Below are positions 42,526-50,160 of a DNA stretch of 64,000 nt, piece after piece. Position 1 is the stretch's first letter. Every line of letters starts with the position of its first letter. The notes below the pieces were generated by a model, which did no database searches, had not been told where the DNA came from, and was given only the letters and a program-made list of their open reading frames with translations. The stretch covers positions 558,001-622,000 of the forward strand of contig NZ_JBAJNO010000009.1 in assembly GCF_036880985.1 (NCBI RefSeq). Direction: 5' to 3'. Both the position numbers and the translations under genes were made by a program. The stretch comes from Limibacter armeniacum. GTDB taxonomy: Bacteria > Bacteroidota > Bacteroidia > Cytophagales > Flammeovirgaceae.

Positions 42526-44204
42526 ATCACTAGCATTGAATCTTCATCAATAAGGTTTCCTTCCAGTTCTTCAAGGTCTATGTACCTACCCACCGCATTC
42601 ACGAGTGCAATCACAGGGTCAATCTTTCCGGAGGACTTGGTTTTACTCATCCGGACATTCCCTGAGTCATATACTTCCAGATTCACGTTACCCATGCACC
42701 AGCGCATCAGTCCATTACCATCCTGAGCAATGGAACCGTCAAGGATCAGTTTTTTAAGGTATTTGATTGGGGCAGTAAGGTGTTGTGAGGTTTGCTTGTA
42801 TTCCTCCACAATGTCCACCAGATCACCAACACGGTCAATGATTTTCTTGATCAGCAATTTGGCTCCCCATCGGTCATAACTAAGTGAAACAATCAGGTTA
42901 TCATTGATCAGTTCCTCTATGAAGTCAAGGAGCTTCAATTCATTGATGGTTCTTTCTCCCATAATGATCAGCTCACCATCATCCAAAAACTTCTGAAGTG
43001 TCCCTCGGTGTTCCTCAAAGTATTTCTGGGTGGTAAAGGCAAATACCTTTGTTCTGAAAAAAGGGTCTTCATCTGTTGGCAAGTAGAACAGGTTGATAGA
43101 AGTCAAGTCACTGGTAGAGGAAAGGTCAAAGCCCATAATACATTTACGGTCATAAAACATATCCTCCTCAAACAGTCGCTTGCATTCATCCCAGTACTCC
43201 AGCTCTACAAATGATGTGGTATTGTCACGGGTGAAAAGGTTACAGTTCTTAACCTTGAAGTCCAGTTTGTCCAGTCCGCTTTTCTTGGCCTTGGCCAGCC
43301 TTCGGTAATAGAAATTGATAGGAGCCAGTGAAAAGTCATCATTGACAGGATGAATATCCAGTGCTGGGCAAGCCTGTGCCCAACCTTGGGGACTTTCCCA
43401 CATGTCCGGATCATCCATCTCATACAGGAGTGGAAAGGTACTGTAATCATCCTCTTCCCCTTCTTCCTCCTCCAGTTTCCCTTGCAGCATAAGCCTGTAC
43501 CTCTCCAGCTCCGCATGAAATGGGTACTCGATGTTGAAGTTTGCTGTTGTCAGCTTCAGTATAAGTGATTGTCCTGTAGCAAATGTGGTAACCATCCCTG
43601 ATTCCAACACCCCCACCATATCGTAATTCTCATAAGCTGAAATCTCGTCAAAGGTGGCCACCAGTGGTTCCAGACCATCGGACTTCATGGAGTTATTGGC
43701 CATCGCCCGAATGAATGAAAGCGAATGCTTATTCTTGATATCATTCTTGTTGGCTTCCAGAATCTCTTCATCCGGATCATACCTTTGCACAACCTTGTTG
43801 ATGGAGCGTACCAGAATCTGGGCCTGTTCACGCTTTGTTGCACAAGTATATAATTCTACATCCTCAAGGTCTGTTGACTGTTCAATGAAAAGGTTGATCA
43901 GGGAAATGATAGCCGTCTTTCCAATCTTTCTGGATCCGAAAAGAATAAACTCTTTCACCACCCTGTTATTGGTTCCCACATGGTAGAAACCAAAAATGAT
44001 GGCAGCCAGAAAAACCTGAAACGGCATGAGCTGAAAACCACAGCACTCCTCGGCAAAAAAGATAAAGTCCTCAACTCCTTCCCTCCTGAATTCAAAAAGG
44101 GTTTCCATAATCCGGAACCGCTTTGCTGCTAACCTTGTATGGTTGCCTACCAGCTCATTATCCGGATCCTCGATATAATCAAGATATCTTTTTAACCTTT
44201 CCAT
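42522..44204 (-). CDS. Terminase large subunit, prophage B
   Basis: 560 residues. ATPase: FGSRKIGKTAIISL (Walker A) and LVATFDEISAYENYDM (Walker B with the coupling Glu). Nuclease: MGFDLSSTSDLTSINLFY and SYDRWGAKLLIKKI, with an Asp triad. HK97-group packaging motor. Start overlaps the portal by 4 bases and the small subunit by 26 bases. Confidence 0.9.
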   Translation of the reverse strand: MERLKRYLDYIEDPDNELVGNHTRLAAKRFRIMETLFEFRREGVEDFIFFAEECCGFQLMPFQVFLAAIIFGFYHVGTNNRVVKEFILFGSRKIGKTAIISLINLFIEQSTDLEDVELYTCATKREQAQILVRSINKVVQRYDPDEEILEANKNDIKNKHSLSFIRAMANNSMKSDGLEPLVATFDEISAYENYDMVGVLESGMVTTFATGQSLILKLTTANFNIEYPFHAELERYRLMLQGKLEEEEGEEDDYSTFPLLYEMDDPDMWESPQGWAQACPALDIHPVNDDFSLAPINFYYRRLAKAKKSGLDKLDFKVKNCNLFTRDNTTSFVELEYWDECKRLFEEDMFYDRKCIMGFDLSSTSDLTSINLFYLPTDEDPFFRTKVFAFTTQKYFEEHRGTLQKFLDDGELIIMGERTINELKLLDFIEELINDNLIVSLSYDRWGAKLLIKKIIDRVGDLVDIVEEYKQTSQHLTAPIKYLKKLILDGSIAQDGNGLMRWCMGNVNLEVYDSGNVRMSKTKSSGKIDPVIALVNAVGRYIDLEELEGNLIDEDSMLVI

Positions 44205-44607
44205 TCTTATCCCTTCTTGACATCTTGTGAACTAGGAATTTCTCTGCACCTGTCTTAGGCTCGTATTCCTTCACTTCCTGTTCCATGGCTGTCATAAACT
44301 TCTCCTGCTGGGCCTTGTCCAACCCCAGTGACTTGAGTGTATCAAGGATCTCCTTCAAACAGGTTGACCTGACTTCAAAAGCTGGATGCTTATAAATTCG
44401 CTCATGTCCTTCTCTACTAGTTGAAGTTTTCAACACGGAATCTCTGAGCTCATTATTAGCTCTTACAAACTTATCCATCGAGTCTGCTATCAGGTAGCAA
44501 TTCAAAGAGTCGGAAGCCTTGTAAATCTTCTCCTTTTTGAGTAGCCGAATCAGCGCATTGTAGATCTGTAAACCCAGTCCCTCAAGTTCATCTTTAAGTG
44601 CTTTCAT
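44179..44607 (-). CDS. Terminase small subunit (P27-like)
   Basis: 142 residues. Helical, with LNCYLIADSMDKFVRANNELRD in the middle and a basic C-terminus (HKMSRRDKNGKVKKIS). Location after the HNH gene and before the large subunit is the P27 place in HNH-type phages. It recognises the packaging site. Confidence 0.7.
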   Translation of the reverse strand: MKALKDELEGLGLQIYNALIRLLKKEKIYKASDSLNCYLIADSMDKFVRANNELRDSVLKTSTSREGHERIYKHPAFEVRSTCLKEILDTLKSLGLDKAQQEKFMTAMEQEVKEYEPKTGAEKFLVHKMSRRDKNGKVKKIS

Positions 44608-44714
44608 AGGCTAATTTTAGTTTACCCCCAAGCGACCCCAGCAAAATCACCTCGTTTGAATGCGCTTTTCCTCACGTATTACGAGGGGGGTTTCCCTCTC
44701 ATATAGCCAAAAAA
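44608..44714. other. Candidate packaging (cos) region
   Basis: The 107 non-coding bases between HNH and terminase small genes contain G/C-rich asymmetric runs (ACGAGGGGGG and CCTAGGGGGG on the plus strand). HNH-terminase phages usually carry cos here. No single site can be pinpointed. Confidence 0.35.
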
Positions 44715-45281
44715 TCACCTAGGGGGGTATATTTTGTGTTTCTGCCTGACTGACTCACCTATCTTGGCAGCCAGATGAAGGTTTGTTATCGTGAGCTCAT
44801 TTTCTAATAAAAACTGACGCATTTCTGTAGCTAAATCCACCAGAAAGGATTGTACCTTTTGTTTTGCCCTGCTGTTGATCCTGTAGAGTTCATGCACCTG
44901 TTCATGGCTTGCAATCGATAGACTGATCAGGTTGGTGTGATCAATAAGTAACGATAGCTCACCAGACTTGAAACAATCATACACTGTTATGATGTGGTGA
45001 ACCTCACCCGCTTCCACCAGCTCACCTCTCGATAAGCATACAAGACACAGGAACCTATCATTCTCTATGATCAGCTGTCTTGCATTGCGCCACTGGTTGG
45101 TGATATAGAACTCCTGAGCCTGTAGCCATGCTTTGGATGGCTTGCGTGTCTTCTCCCTAACCTTCTCCTTCTCCCTTACTTGGCTGTAATGTCGCTCCCT
45201 ATATTCCTGATCCGCTTTCCTCCTGTTGATCTTCTGCCTGATGGTTGGCTTTTGCTTACGCTTAGGGAGTCTTCTTGCCAT
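44715..45281 (-). CDS. HNH endonuclease
   Basis: 188 residues. A very basic N-terminal ~60 residues (RRLPKRKQKPTIRQKINRRKADQEYRERH), then CLVCLSRGELVEAGEVHHII with the H-H, then LIDHTNLISLSIASHEQVHE with the N and the final H. This is a clear HNH motif. HNH proteins next to terminase assist specific DNA cleavage during packaging in HK97-like phages. The alternative is a homing endonuclease, but the context favours packaging. Overlaps the next gene by 20 bases. Confidence 0.85.
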   Translation of the reverse strand: MARRLPKRKQKPTIRQKINRRKADQEYRERHYSQVREKEKVREKTRKPSKAWLQAQEFYITNQWRNARQLIIENDRFLCLVCLSRGELVEAGEVHHIITVYDCFKSGELSLLIDHTNLISLSIASHEQVHELYRINSRAKQKVQSFLVDLATEMRQFLLENELTITNLHLAAKIGESVRQKHKIYPPR

Positions 45282-45501
45282 GCATATTAATCATTGTGCT
45301 GACCACAAATATCATCAAGGCTGTTTGCTCACGACCTTTACCCAGCCATGACCTGAACACCAACTCATGAGTGTCTACCTTGATTGACTTACACCTTCCG
45401 AGTAAGTTCTTTTTACCACGGCTAACAGACACAACTCTTCTTTCAATCACAAAACCTTTCAGGGAATCAGCTGTAAAGAACTGTTTAAAAAACTCATGCA
45501 T
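45262..45501 (-). CDS. Small phage protein upstream of HNH, unknown
   Basis: 79 residues, basic (GFVIERRVVSVSRGKKNLLGRCKSIKVDTHELVFRSWLGKGREQTALMI). Four bases after the 132-residue gene, and it overlaps HNH by 20 bases. No motif recognised; the short basic strand pattern would suit nucleic-acid or virion contact. Confidence 0.45.
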   Translation of the reverse strand: MHEFFKQFFTADSLKGFVIERRVVSVSRGKKNLLGRCKSIKVDTHELVFRSWLGKGREQTALMIFVVSTMINMHGKKTP

Positions 45502-45504
45502 AAC

Positions 45505-45903
45505 TTAATCCTGATCTATGATTGGCAGCAGCCCATCAATAATGGAAAAGTCAACCTCTTTATCTCCAAAATCAGAAAGCTTGATCTTTTCAAATGTAAA
45601 CTCTTGAGTCGTTTCTCTCAGCTCCTTGAATTCCTTCTCCACTGCAGCTTCATCCTTCTTTGTCTTGAAGACTGGTACGTTTCCATTGGATGTAACCACT
45701 TCTCCATTCTCATCCAACTCAGCATACTTGCGTAGCAGATTTTCCTTTGATTCGTCAAAGCTCTTGACCACCTCATCCACTTTGGTCTTTAGCTGGGCAA
45801 GCCTGAAGTAAACCTTTACATGAAAGATGCTTCCCTTATGCTTGAGTTGATTCAAAGCCTGAGACAGTGCCAATACTTTTTCAAGTGTCAGTTTGATTTT
45901 CAT
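45505..45903 (-). CDS. Acidic coiled-coil phage protein, unknown
   Basis: 132 residues. Begins LTLEKVLALSQALNQLKHKG, then a coiled region (QLKTKVDEVVKSFDESKENLLRKYAELDE) and an acidic C-terminus ending FSIIDGLLPIIDQD. Resembles the DUF1617-type proteins of siphovirus packaging modules in composition and size, without diagnostic residues. Confidence 0.55.
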   Translation of the reverse strand: MKIKLTLEKVLALSQALNQLKHKGSIFHVKVYFRLAQLKTKVDEVVKSFDESKENLLRKYAELDENGEVVTSNGNVPVFKTKKDEAAVEKEFKELRETTQEFTFEKIKLSDFGDKEVDFSIIDGLLPIIDQD

Positions 45904-45940
45904 ATGTATTATGAATGTTTGGTTTTTACCTATAAAAAAA

Positions 45941-45962
45941 GTGCATCAAAAAAGTGATGCAC
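45941..45962 (-). terminator. Intrinsic terminator inside late region
   Basis: Perfect 8-bp stem GTGCATCA / TGATGCAC with a 6-base loop, followed on the transcript by seven T. Lies between the late regulator gene and the packaging genes, so read-through may be controlled here. Confidence 0.7.
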
Positions 45963-46008
45963 CTTTAACAAATAGCTAAAAACTAAAACCAAATAATCAT
46001 TGCATATC

Positions 46009-46506
46009 TTAACCCTGAAGCACGTTCTTATACTCTCCAACCTTTCGCATAAGTGAGCTTTTCTTTCTCCTGACATTACTGGCATCCATACCATACTTTC
46101 TCGCTACCTCCCTACTACTTTTCCGGCAACAGTCAGATAAGAACTGGTAATTATCTTTCCCAATCAAAAACTCAACCCTAGCCAATAGCAGCGCCTGGTC
46201 AGGCTCAAACTCTATCGCTTCTTTCTCTTTCTTCAAGTAGTGAGAGGTAAAACAAATCCATTCCCCCTCACTCATGCTCAGTACCCTGCCCCACACTTCT
46301 GATGCTTCCCATGTATTCAGCCGCTCCATAATATCCACCTCATGGTCAAGTACCACGCCCGCACGCTGATGAATAATTTCTTGGTTAAACATTTCATAAA
46401 ACTCCTCCGCATAAACATCAAAATGTTTACGAAGCGAAAAAGGATCAAACTCAAGGTCCGGCATTCTTTCCGGTTGCTGGTAATAGACAAGTCTGTACTC
46501 ATTCAT
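46009..46506 (-). CDS. HTH late-gene regulator-like protein
   Basis: The start is taken at 46506 (MNEYRLVYYQQPERM), giving 165 residues; longer starts lie over the upstream gene. The C-terminal ~50 residues form an HTH (LSDCCRKSSREVARKYGMDASNVRRKKSSLMRKV), like region 4 of sigma factors or phage late activators. It sits just before the terminator at 45941 and the packaging genes. Acting at that point to switch on or antiterminate late transcription is a reasonable inference. Confidence 0.6.
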   Translation of the reverse strand: MNEYRLVYYQQPERMPDLEFDPFSLRKHFDVYAEEFYEMFNQEIIHQRAGVVLDHEVDIMERLNTWEASEVWGRVLSMSEGEWICFTSHYLKKEKEAIEFEPDQALLLARVEFLIGKDNYQFLSDCCRKSSREVARKYGMDASNVRRKKSSLMRKVGEYKNVLQG

Positions 46507-46528
46507 AGGAAGGTGTTTGTAGTTTAGT

Positions 46529-46774
46529 TTATTCTGTCCTCCAAATCTTGTAAAGGTCAGGCGTAAAACTGTATCCAAACTTGGAAGCAAGTTTGGCAAA
46601 TTCAGCAAAGTCCAACTCGGTTTCTCCAAGCTGGACCAAACGTAGATGTACTTTCGGGTAGTTGTATTCCTTATTTGGAATAAGCTTATCAAGAGAAACA
46701 GGCAATACATCTGCATCCATGTTTTCAATAAGCTTTTCCACATGTGGATTATTTAGAAGCGGATGTTTACTCAT
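46529..46774 (-). CDS. Small phage protein, unknown
   Basis: 81 residues, overlapping the RuvC-like gene by ATGA. Helical N-terminal half, mixed C-terminal half (LVQLGETELDFAEFAKLASKFGYSFTPDLYKIWRTE). No motif. Co-translated with the RuvC-like protein. Confidence 0.5.
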   Translation of the reverse strand: MSKHPLLNNPHVEKLIENMDADVLPVSLDKLIPNKEYNYPKVHLRLVQLGETELDFAEFAKLASKFGYSFTPDLYKIWRTE

Positions 46775-47193
46775 ATTCTTTTGCGGTCATAAACCAACAT
46801 GGCTGCATCCCTAGCGTGGTGGCTTGAACGTTTGCCCCATCCTGTTATAGCCTTGAACCTTTTTGCATCAATCTTGGTACCTCCTCTCATTGGATGAACA
46901 AAAAGGCTGTCAATCCCCTTGTCACTTAAAAAATCCCTCCATATTGAACAGTCCCTTTTAATCGACCCTGCCCCCAGTTTCTTTTCCTCTGCATTATCAC
47001 CAAACCACTTTCTTTTTGAAGCATCCTCAACAATTACAAACACATCCCTGCCTTTATATTCCAACACCAATTCAAAAGCCTGATGAATTGACTTTGTTTC
47101 GATCTTCTCAAAAGATTTGGAGCTTGCATTCCAAACGGCAAGTCCAGTATCTGTTCCCGGATCAATACCAATGAAATATTTATAATCTCTCAA
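46771..47193 (-). CDS. RuvC-like Holliday-junction resolvase / RNase-H-fold nuclease
   Basis: 140 residues with a TTG start at 47193 (no ATG in frame before the upstream stop). Acids in RNase-H-fold order: D11 in IGIDPGTDTGLAVW, Glu in FVIVEDASKRKWFG, and HHARDAAML with D129. The size and motifs match phage RuvC-type resolvases that cut branched DNA before packaging. First gene of the long late operon. Confidence 0.8.
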   Translation of the reverse strand: MRDYKYFIGIDPGTDTGLAVWNASSKSFEKIETKSIHQAFELVLEYKGRDVFVIVEDASKRKWFGDNAEEKKLGAGSIKRDCSIWRDFLSDKGIDSLFVHPMRGGTKIDAKRFKAITGWGKRSSHHARDAAMLVYDRKRI

Positions 47194-47234
47194 AAAATTA
47201 TACTTTTTGTCCTTAACCTGTTGATAATTTATTC

Positions 47235-47259
47235 ATTGTTTGTAAATTTAGCAAACAAT
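47235..47259. promoter_or_regulatory. Inverted repeat in late-operon promoter region
   Basis: ATTGTTTG-N9-CAAACAAT, perfect 8-bp arms, about 40 bases before the first late gene. The spacer carries TAAATTTA, a possible -7 box. A candidate operator or activator site for late transcription. Confidence 0.5.
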
Positions 47260-47327
47260 CGACAATCATAGTAACAAAATGATATAAAGGTTTTGATTGA
47301 TAATGGGTTAATAAATTAGGTTAATTA

Positions 47328-47360
47328 AAAAACCCCGTCTGGCATCCAGACGGGGTTTTT
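47328..47360. terminator. Strong bidirectional terminator after lipoprotein gene
   Basis: Perfect 15-bp stem AAAAACCCCGTCTGG / CCAGACGGGGTTTTT with a 3-base loop. It ends the leftward lipoprotein transcript and isolates it from the late promoter. Confidence 0.9.
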
Positions 47361-47377
47361 CTATATTTCTACAAAGT

Positions 47378-47950
47378 TTACTTTCTACGGTAAACAAATG
47401 AATACTCTATATTTCCATTTTCTTCATCTAAGAATAACAAATAATAATACTCACCCTTATCCCATTCATATTTTAGACTCTTACCTAACATAATTTCCCC
47501 CATCACTGATTCAGTATTTACATTGGAAATAACCTCATCACCAAGTTGTATAATGTAACTGGTTCCTAATTTTTTTTCATTAGGATTCAAATACAACTCT
47601 ACAAAAAGTTGATAAGCTTCATTCAACTCTGACAACTCTGATGGGTTAAACCATTCCCAATATGAAAAATCATCCAAGGTTCCATAGTCTCCAATGCCAA
47701 TTTCCCCTGCATACCTTTTTTCTTCATCTTCATAAATCCATATGTTATCATATATCTTTTCAGCTGAAAAATTGACAATACTATTCGCTTTATCTGGAGT
47801 TGTATTAGGCCAATTAGTGTTAAAGATTTGAGATCGAATGTCTTTGTTTTGAGAGTTAATGTTGCTTGTTGGCTCTGTTTCACTTTCAGAACAACTAAAC
47901 ATTAAAAAAGTGACCAATAACAGAAAAAATGAGATCGTTTTTTTCATCAT
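47378..47950 (-). CDS. Lipoprotein of unknown function (likely moron)
   Basis: 190 residues. Lipoprotein signal: MMKKTISFFLLLVTFLMFSC, the Cys after FS being the lipid attachment site, then a Ser/Glu-rich tether. The body is an acidic mixed domain (NIWIYEDEEKRYAGEIGIGDYG; EYYYLLFLDEENGNIEYSFVYRR) without known motif. Monocistronic, between a strong terminator and a gene-poor AT-rich gap, close to the attR side. A superinfection-exclusion or surface-modifying role is plausible. Confidence 0.7.
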   Translation of the reverse strand: MMKKTISFFLLLVTFLMFSCSESETEPTSNINSQNKDIRSQIFNTNWPNTTPDKANSIVNFSAEKIYDNIWIYEDEEKRYAGEIGIGDYGTLDDFSYWEWFNPSELSELNEAYQLFVELYLNPNEKKLGTSYIIQLGDEVISNVNTESVMGEIMLGKSLKYEWDKGEYYYLLFLDEENGNIEYSFVYRRK

Positions 47951-48083
47951 AAATTATTTTAGGTTTTACAAAAAAATTGACTTAGAAAAAGTATCTAATA
48001 AGGTTTTCAAAATAATAAATTCAATATGAAACATTTGCTAAGTCGAACCATTTTTCATTCTTGAGACACAAGGCATCATTTTC

Positions 48084-48099
48084 TAAGTGGAGCCACTTA
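48084..48099. repeat. Perfect inverted repeat in AT-rich gap
   Basis: TAAGTGG-AG-CCACTTA. Flanked by a looser repeat (CTAAGTCGAACCA at 48040) and two TTATCAACA sequences at about 48120 and 48139. The 47951-48272 gap holds no gene. Possible promoter control for the lipoprotein or integrase gene. Confidence 0.4.
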
Positions 48100-48186
48100 C
48101 CAACAGAAATCACCCTACTTATCAACACCTGAAAAAGTTATCAACATAAAGCATCACAACATTTTCTAACCTAAAAAACTAAAAAA

Positions 48187-48225
48187 AAGGCAGTTAAGAG
48201 AAAAAGCCCCTCGAAACTGCCCTTT
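48187..48225 (-). terminator. Terminator after integrase gene 2
   Basis: AAGGCAGTT pairs with AACTGCCCTT around an 18-base loop, A-run on the left giving a T-run on the leftward transcript. It lies about 50 bases after the integrase stop. Confidence 0.6.
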
Positions 48226-48272
48226 AATTAATTATATATTTATATAATATTTACTATAAAGATTATTAATAA

Positions 48273-49472
48273 TTAATGCCCTGCCACTTTTGAAAATCTA
48301 TTCCTTAGCCTTTGGGCTCCTTGGTTTATATCTCTCATAATTTTTTGATTCTGCACTGTCACATAATACTTTTCTGTAATACGAATTGACCCATGACCCA
48401 AAGCCTCTTTTAATGTCTCTATTGGTATATCTAGTTCAGCAAATAAGGTTGCAAATGTAGATCTTGCCCATTTTGTTGAAATTGGCTTTCTAATCCCTGC
48501 CAAATAAGCAACTTCTTTCAAGGATTTATTATAATACTGATTAGATGGTATAGGAAGATTATAATCATATTTTTCAAGAATCTTTTTTGCTTCAGCAAGT
48601 AAAGGCAAACGGGCTGGCATTGGATTATAAAACTCCGTCTTCCTTCGTTCCATAAAGATCATTTCTCCTACTTCACTGTCCCAAATCACATCTTTGTCAT
48701 AGTCAAAGTTCAATACCTCATTGTAATGAAATCCGGTAAAGCACTGAAATAAAAAGAAATCTGCCGCTTCTTGAGTAGTTGGAGAAAGGTATTCATGGTT
48801 TATGATTAAATATAACTCCTCAATAGTCAGATACTTGATATTCTTATTTTCAATTCGCTTTAGTTCAAGGTTTTCGGCAGGGCTATACCGAATTACTTTT
48901 TCCCGTACAGCATATTTATACGCAGCTTTTACTAATTCAATTATTCTACACACATAATTATGGGAGTCTCCTTTATCCATCAGGTTTTCATATACTCTCA
49001 TTAAGTAAGCTTCATCAATTTCATTGAAAAGCCGCTTAATATCCTTTCCCATTATTGTTTTAAGTGAGTTCCATCTTTTTTGTAGTGTCTGAAGTGTTAC
49101 AAGCTTAACCCTTTTAGCTTTATAGGTCATAAAATTCTCAATCACATCTTCAAACACGATCTCTTTATAGTCCAAATGGTACTCCTGCAAAACCTCATCT
49201 GCTGTAAACTTCCCCTGGTCATTTAGTCTTGTCATTATTCTAAACAGCCTGTTTTCAATAGAAGACAGTAAGTTATTAACCTCCTCCTTCTTTTTCCCTT
49301 TGATAATTCTCTGACTGGTTGAGTCCCAATTTTCTTTAAGCACTTTAACTCCAGTACTGGGCTTGCTGGCAGCCCTCTGACCATTGACCGTTACACGAAT
49401 AAATAGTGTTCCAAAACCATTATTGGATTTACTGGCTCTGAATACAAACCTAGATTTAAATAGATTGGGCAT
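48273..49472 (-). CDS. Tyrosine recombinase (phage integrase), copy 2, prophage B
   Basis: 399 residues, with N-terminal arm-binding, SAM-like core-binding and catalytic domains. Visible motifs are box I FQCFTGFHYNEV without the usual Arg, Arg in box II TKWARSTFATL (the His before it is replaced), GHGSIRITEKYYV with His and the nucleophile Tyr. It lies about 200 bases from the tRNA 3' end, with direct repeats in between, and is inferred to insert prophage B at that tRNA. Same length as copy 1 but clearly different in sequence. Confidence 0.9.
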   Translation of the reverse strand: MPNLFKSRFVFRASKSNNGFGTLFIRVTVNGQRAASKPSTGVKVLKENWDSTSQRIIKGKKKEEVNNLLSSIENRLFRIMTRLNDQGKFTADEVLQEYHLDYKEIVFEDVIENFMTYKAKRVKLVTLQTLQKRWNSLKTIMGKDIKRLFNEIDEAYLMRVYENLMDKGDSHNYVCRIIELVKAAYKYAVREKVIRYSPAENLELKRIENKNIKYLTIEELYLIINHEYLSPTTQEAADFFLFQCFTGFHYNEVLNFDYDKDVIWDSEVGEMIFMERRKTEFYNPMPARLPLLAEAKKILEKYDYNLPIPSNQYYNKSLKEVAYLAGIRKPISTKWARSTFATLFAELDIPIETLKEALGHGSIRITEKYYVTVQNQKIMRDINQGAQRLRNRFSKVAGH

Positions 49473-49514
49473 CTTTTGATTGTTTTGTTAGCAAAAAATT
49501 GTTTAAAAAATGTG

Positions 49515-49541
49515 GTGCGCCCTCGAAAAAAAGTGCGCCCT
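49515..49541. promoter_or_regulatory. Candidate integrase arm-type sites, right end of B
   Basis: GTGCGCCCT at 49515-49523 and 49533-49541, 18 bases apart. The second belongs to AAGTGCGCCCTTA, which matches 15549-15561 at the other end of B in 12 of 13 bases. Confidence 0.5.
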
Positions 49542-49593
49542 TAAGGGTGGCCTCGGAGGTAAATCAACTGAAAAAAAATCAGTTAAATGCAAA

Positions 49594-49625
49594 AAGCACC
49601 ACATGAGTAATTTCAAGTGGTGCTT
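49594..49625 (-). terminator. Terminator of tRNA gene
   Basis: Perfect 9-bp stem AAGCACCAC / GTGGTGCTT with a 14-base loop, followed on the leftward transcript by TTTTTG. About 45 bases after the tRNA 3' end, on the prophage side. Confidence 0.75.
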
Positions 49626-49669
49626 CTAAATGCTCTAAAACGTTGATTAAACGTCTATTCTAAAATATT

Positions 49670-49679
49670 GTGGTCCCAA
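49670..49679. other. Candidate attR core at tRNA 3' end
   Basis: GTGGTCCCAA, overlapping the 3' acceptor stem of the tRNA and identical to 15441-15450. Consistent with integration at the tRNA 3' end leaving the tRNA intact. Confidence 0.45.
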
Positions 49680-49744
49680 CTGGGCTCGAACCAGTGACCC
49701 TCTGATTATGAGTCAGATGCTCTAACCAACTGAGCTATAGGACC
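49671..49744 (-). tRNA. tRNA with CAT anticodon (Met, or Ile with modified C34)
   Basis: 74 bases on the minus strand fold as a full cloverleaf: acceptor stem GGTCCTA pairing with TGGGACC through a G-T pair, D arm GCTCAGTTGGTTAGAGC, anticodon stem TCTGA/TCAGA around loop CTCATAA (anticodon CAT), and T arm with GTTCGAGCC. Discriminator A; no CCA encoded. It is an elongator type. Met and lysidine-Ile tRNAs both carry CAT here, and I cannot separate them with certainty. Its 3' end is the probable integration site of B. Confidence 0.93.
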
Positions 49745-49777
49745 GTCAAGCGGCGTGTTTTCCGTTTGATTGCAATG

Positions 49778-49807
49778 CAAATGTAGCAGGTTAAATCTTT
49801 AATACAA
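49778..49807 (-). promoter_or_regulatory. tRNA promoter
   Basis: On the minus strand TTG (49807-49805), a 19-base spacer, then TACATTTG (49785-49778): an exact Bacteroidota -33/-7 promoter (TAnnTTTG), about 34 bases before the tRNA. The remaining gap to 50160 shows no gene. Confidence 0.8.
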
Positions 49808-50160
49808 TACGTTTTTGCAGCAAAAAATGCACTTTATCGCTAATTTCTTGAAATACAGTGGAAAAAATTTTCAACAGATTCTCCCCTCGTTAGCCAATTG
49901 TATTAAAAACTGTTTAAGTCCAATTATTCAGACCCTATTAAAACATGCGATTACAATACCATTTTAAGTGTTTCTAGTTTTATCAGGGACATTAAAGGGA
50001 CGTTCATTAACATTACACTGAATATCCCCTTTCTTAATATCATACAGTACAAGACGTCCTACCCAATAAACCGAACTTCATAACCCTTTGGTTCTTCCCT
50101 ACTCAACAACAGTGTTATTTGCATACATCTATGTTTCTATGAAAAACACATGACATAAAA

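Noticed and set aside
46507-46743. Longer N-terminus for the HTH late regulator
   Set aside because: The extra 79 residues overlap the 81-residue gene in another frame, and the sequence does not look like a domain.
48118-48150. Two TTATCAACA sequences as DnaA boxes/origin
   Set aside because: They differ from TTATCCACA, are only two, and lie in a short AT-rich gap without replication genes.
49745-50160. Gene between tRNA and fibre of element C
   Set aside because: No frame of useful length; only the tRNA promoter and AT-rich sequence are seen.
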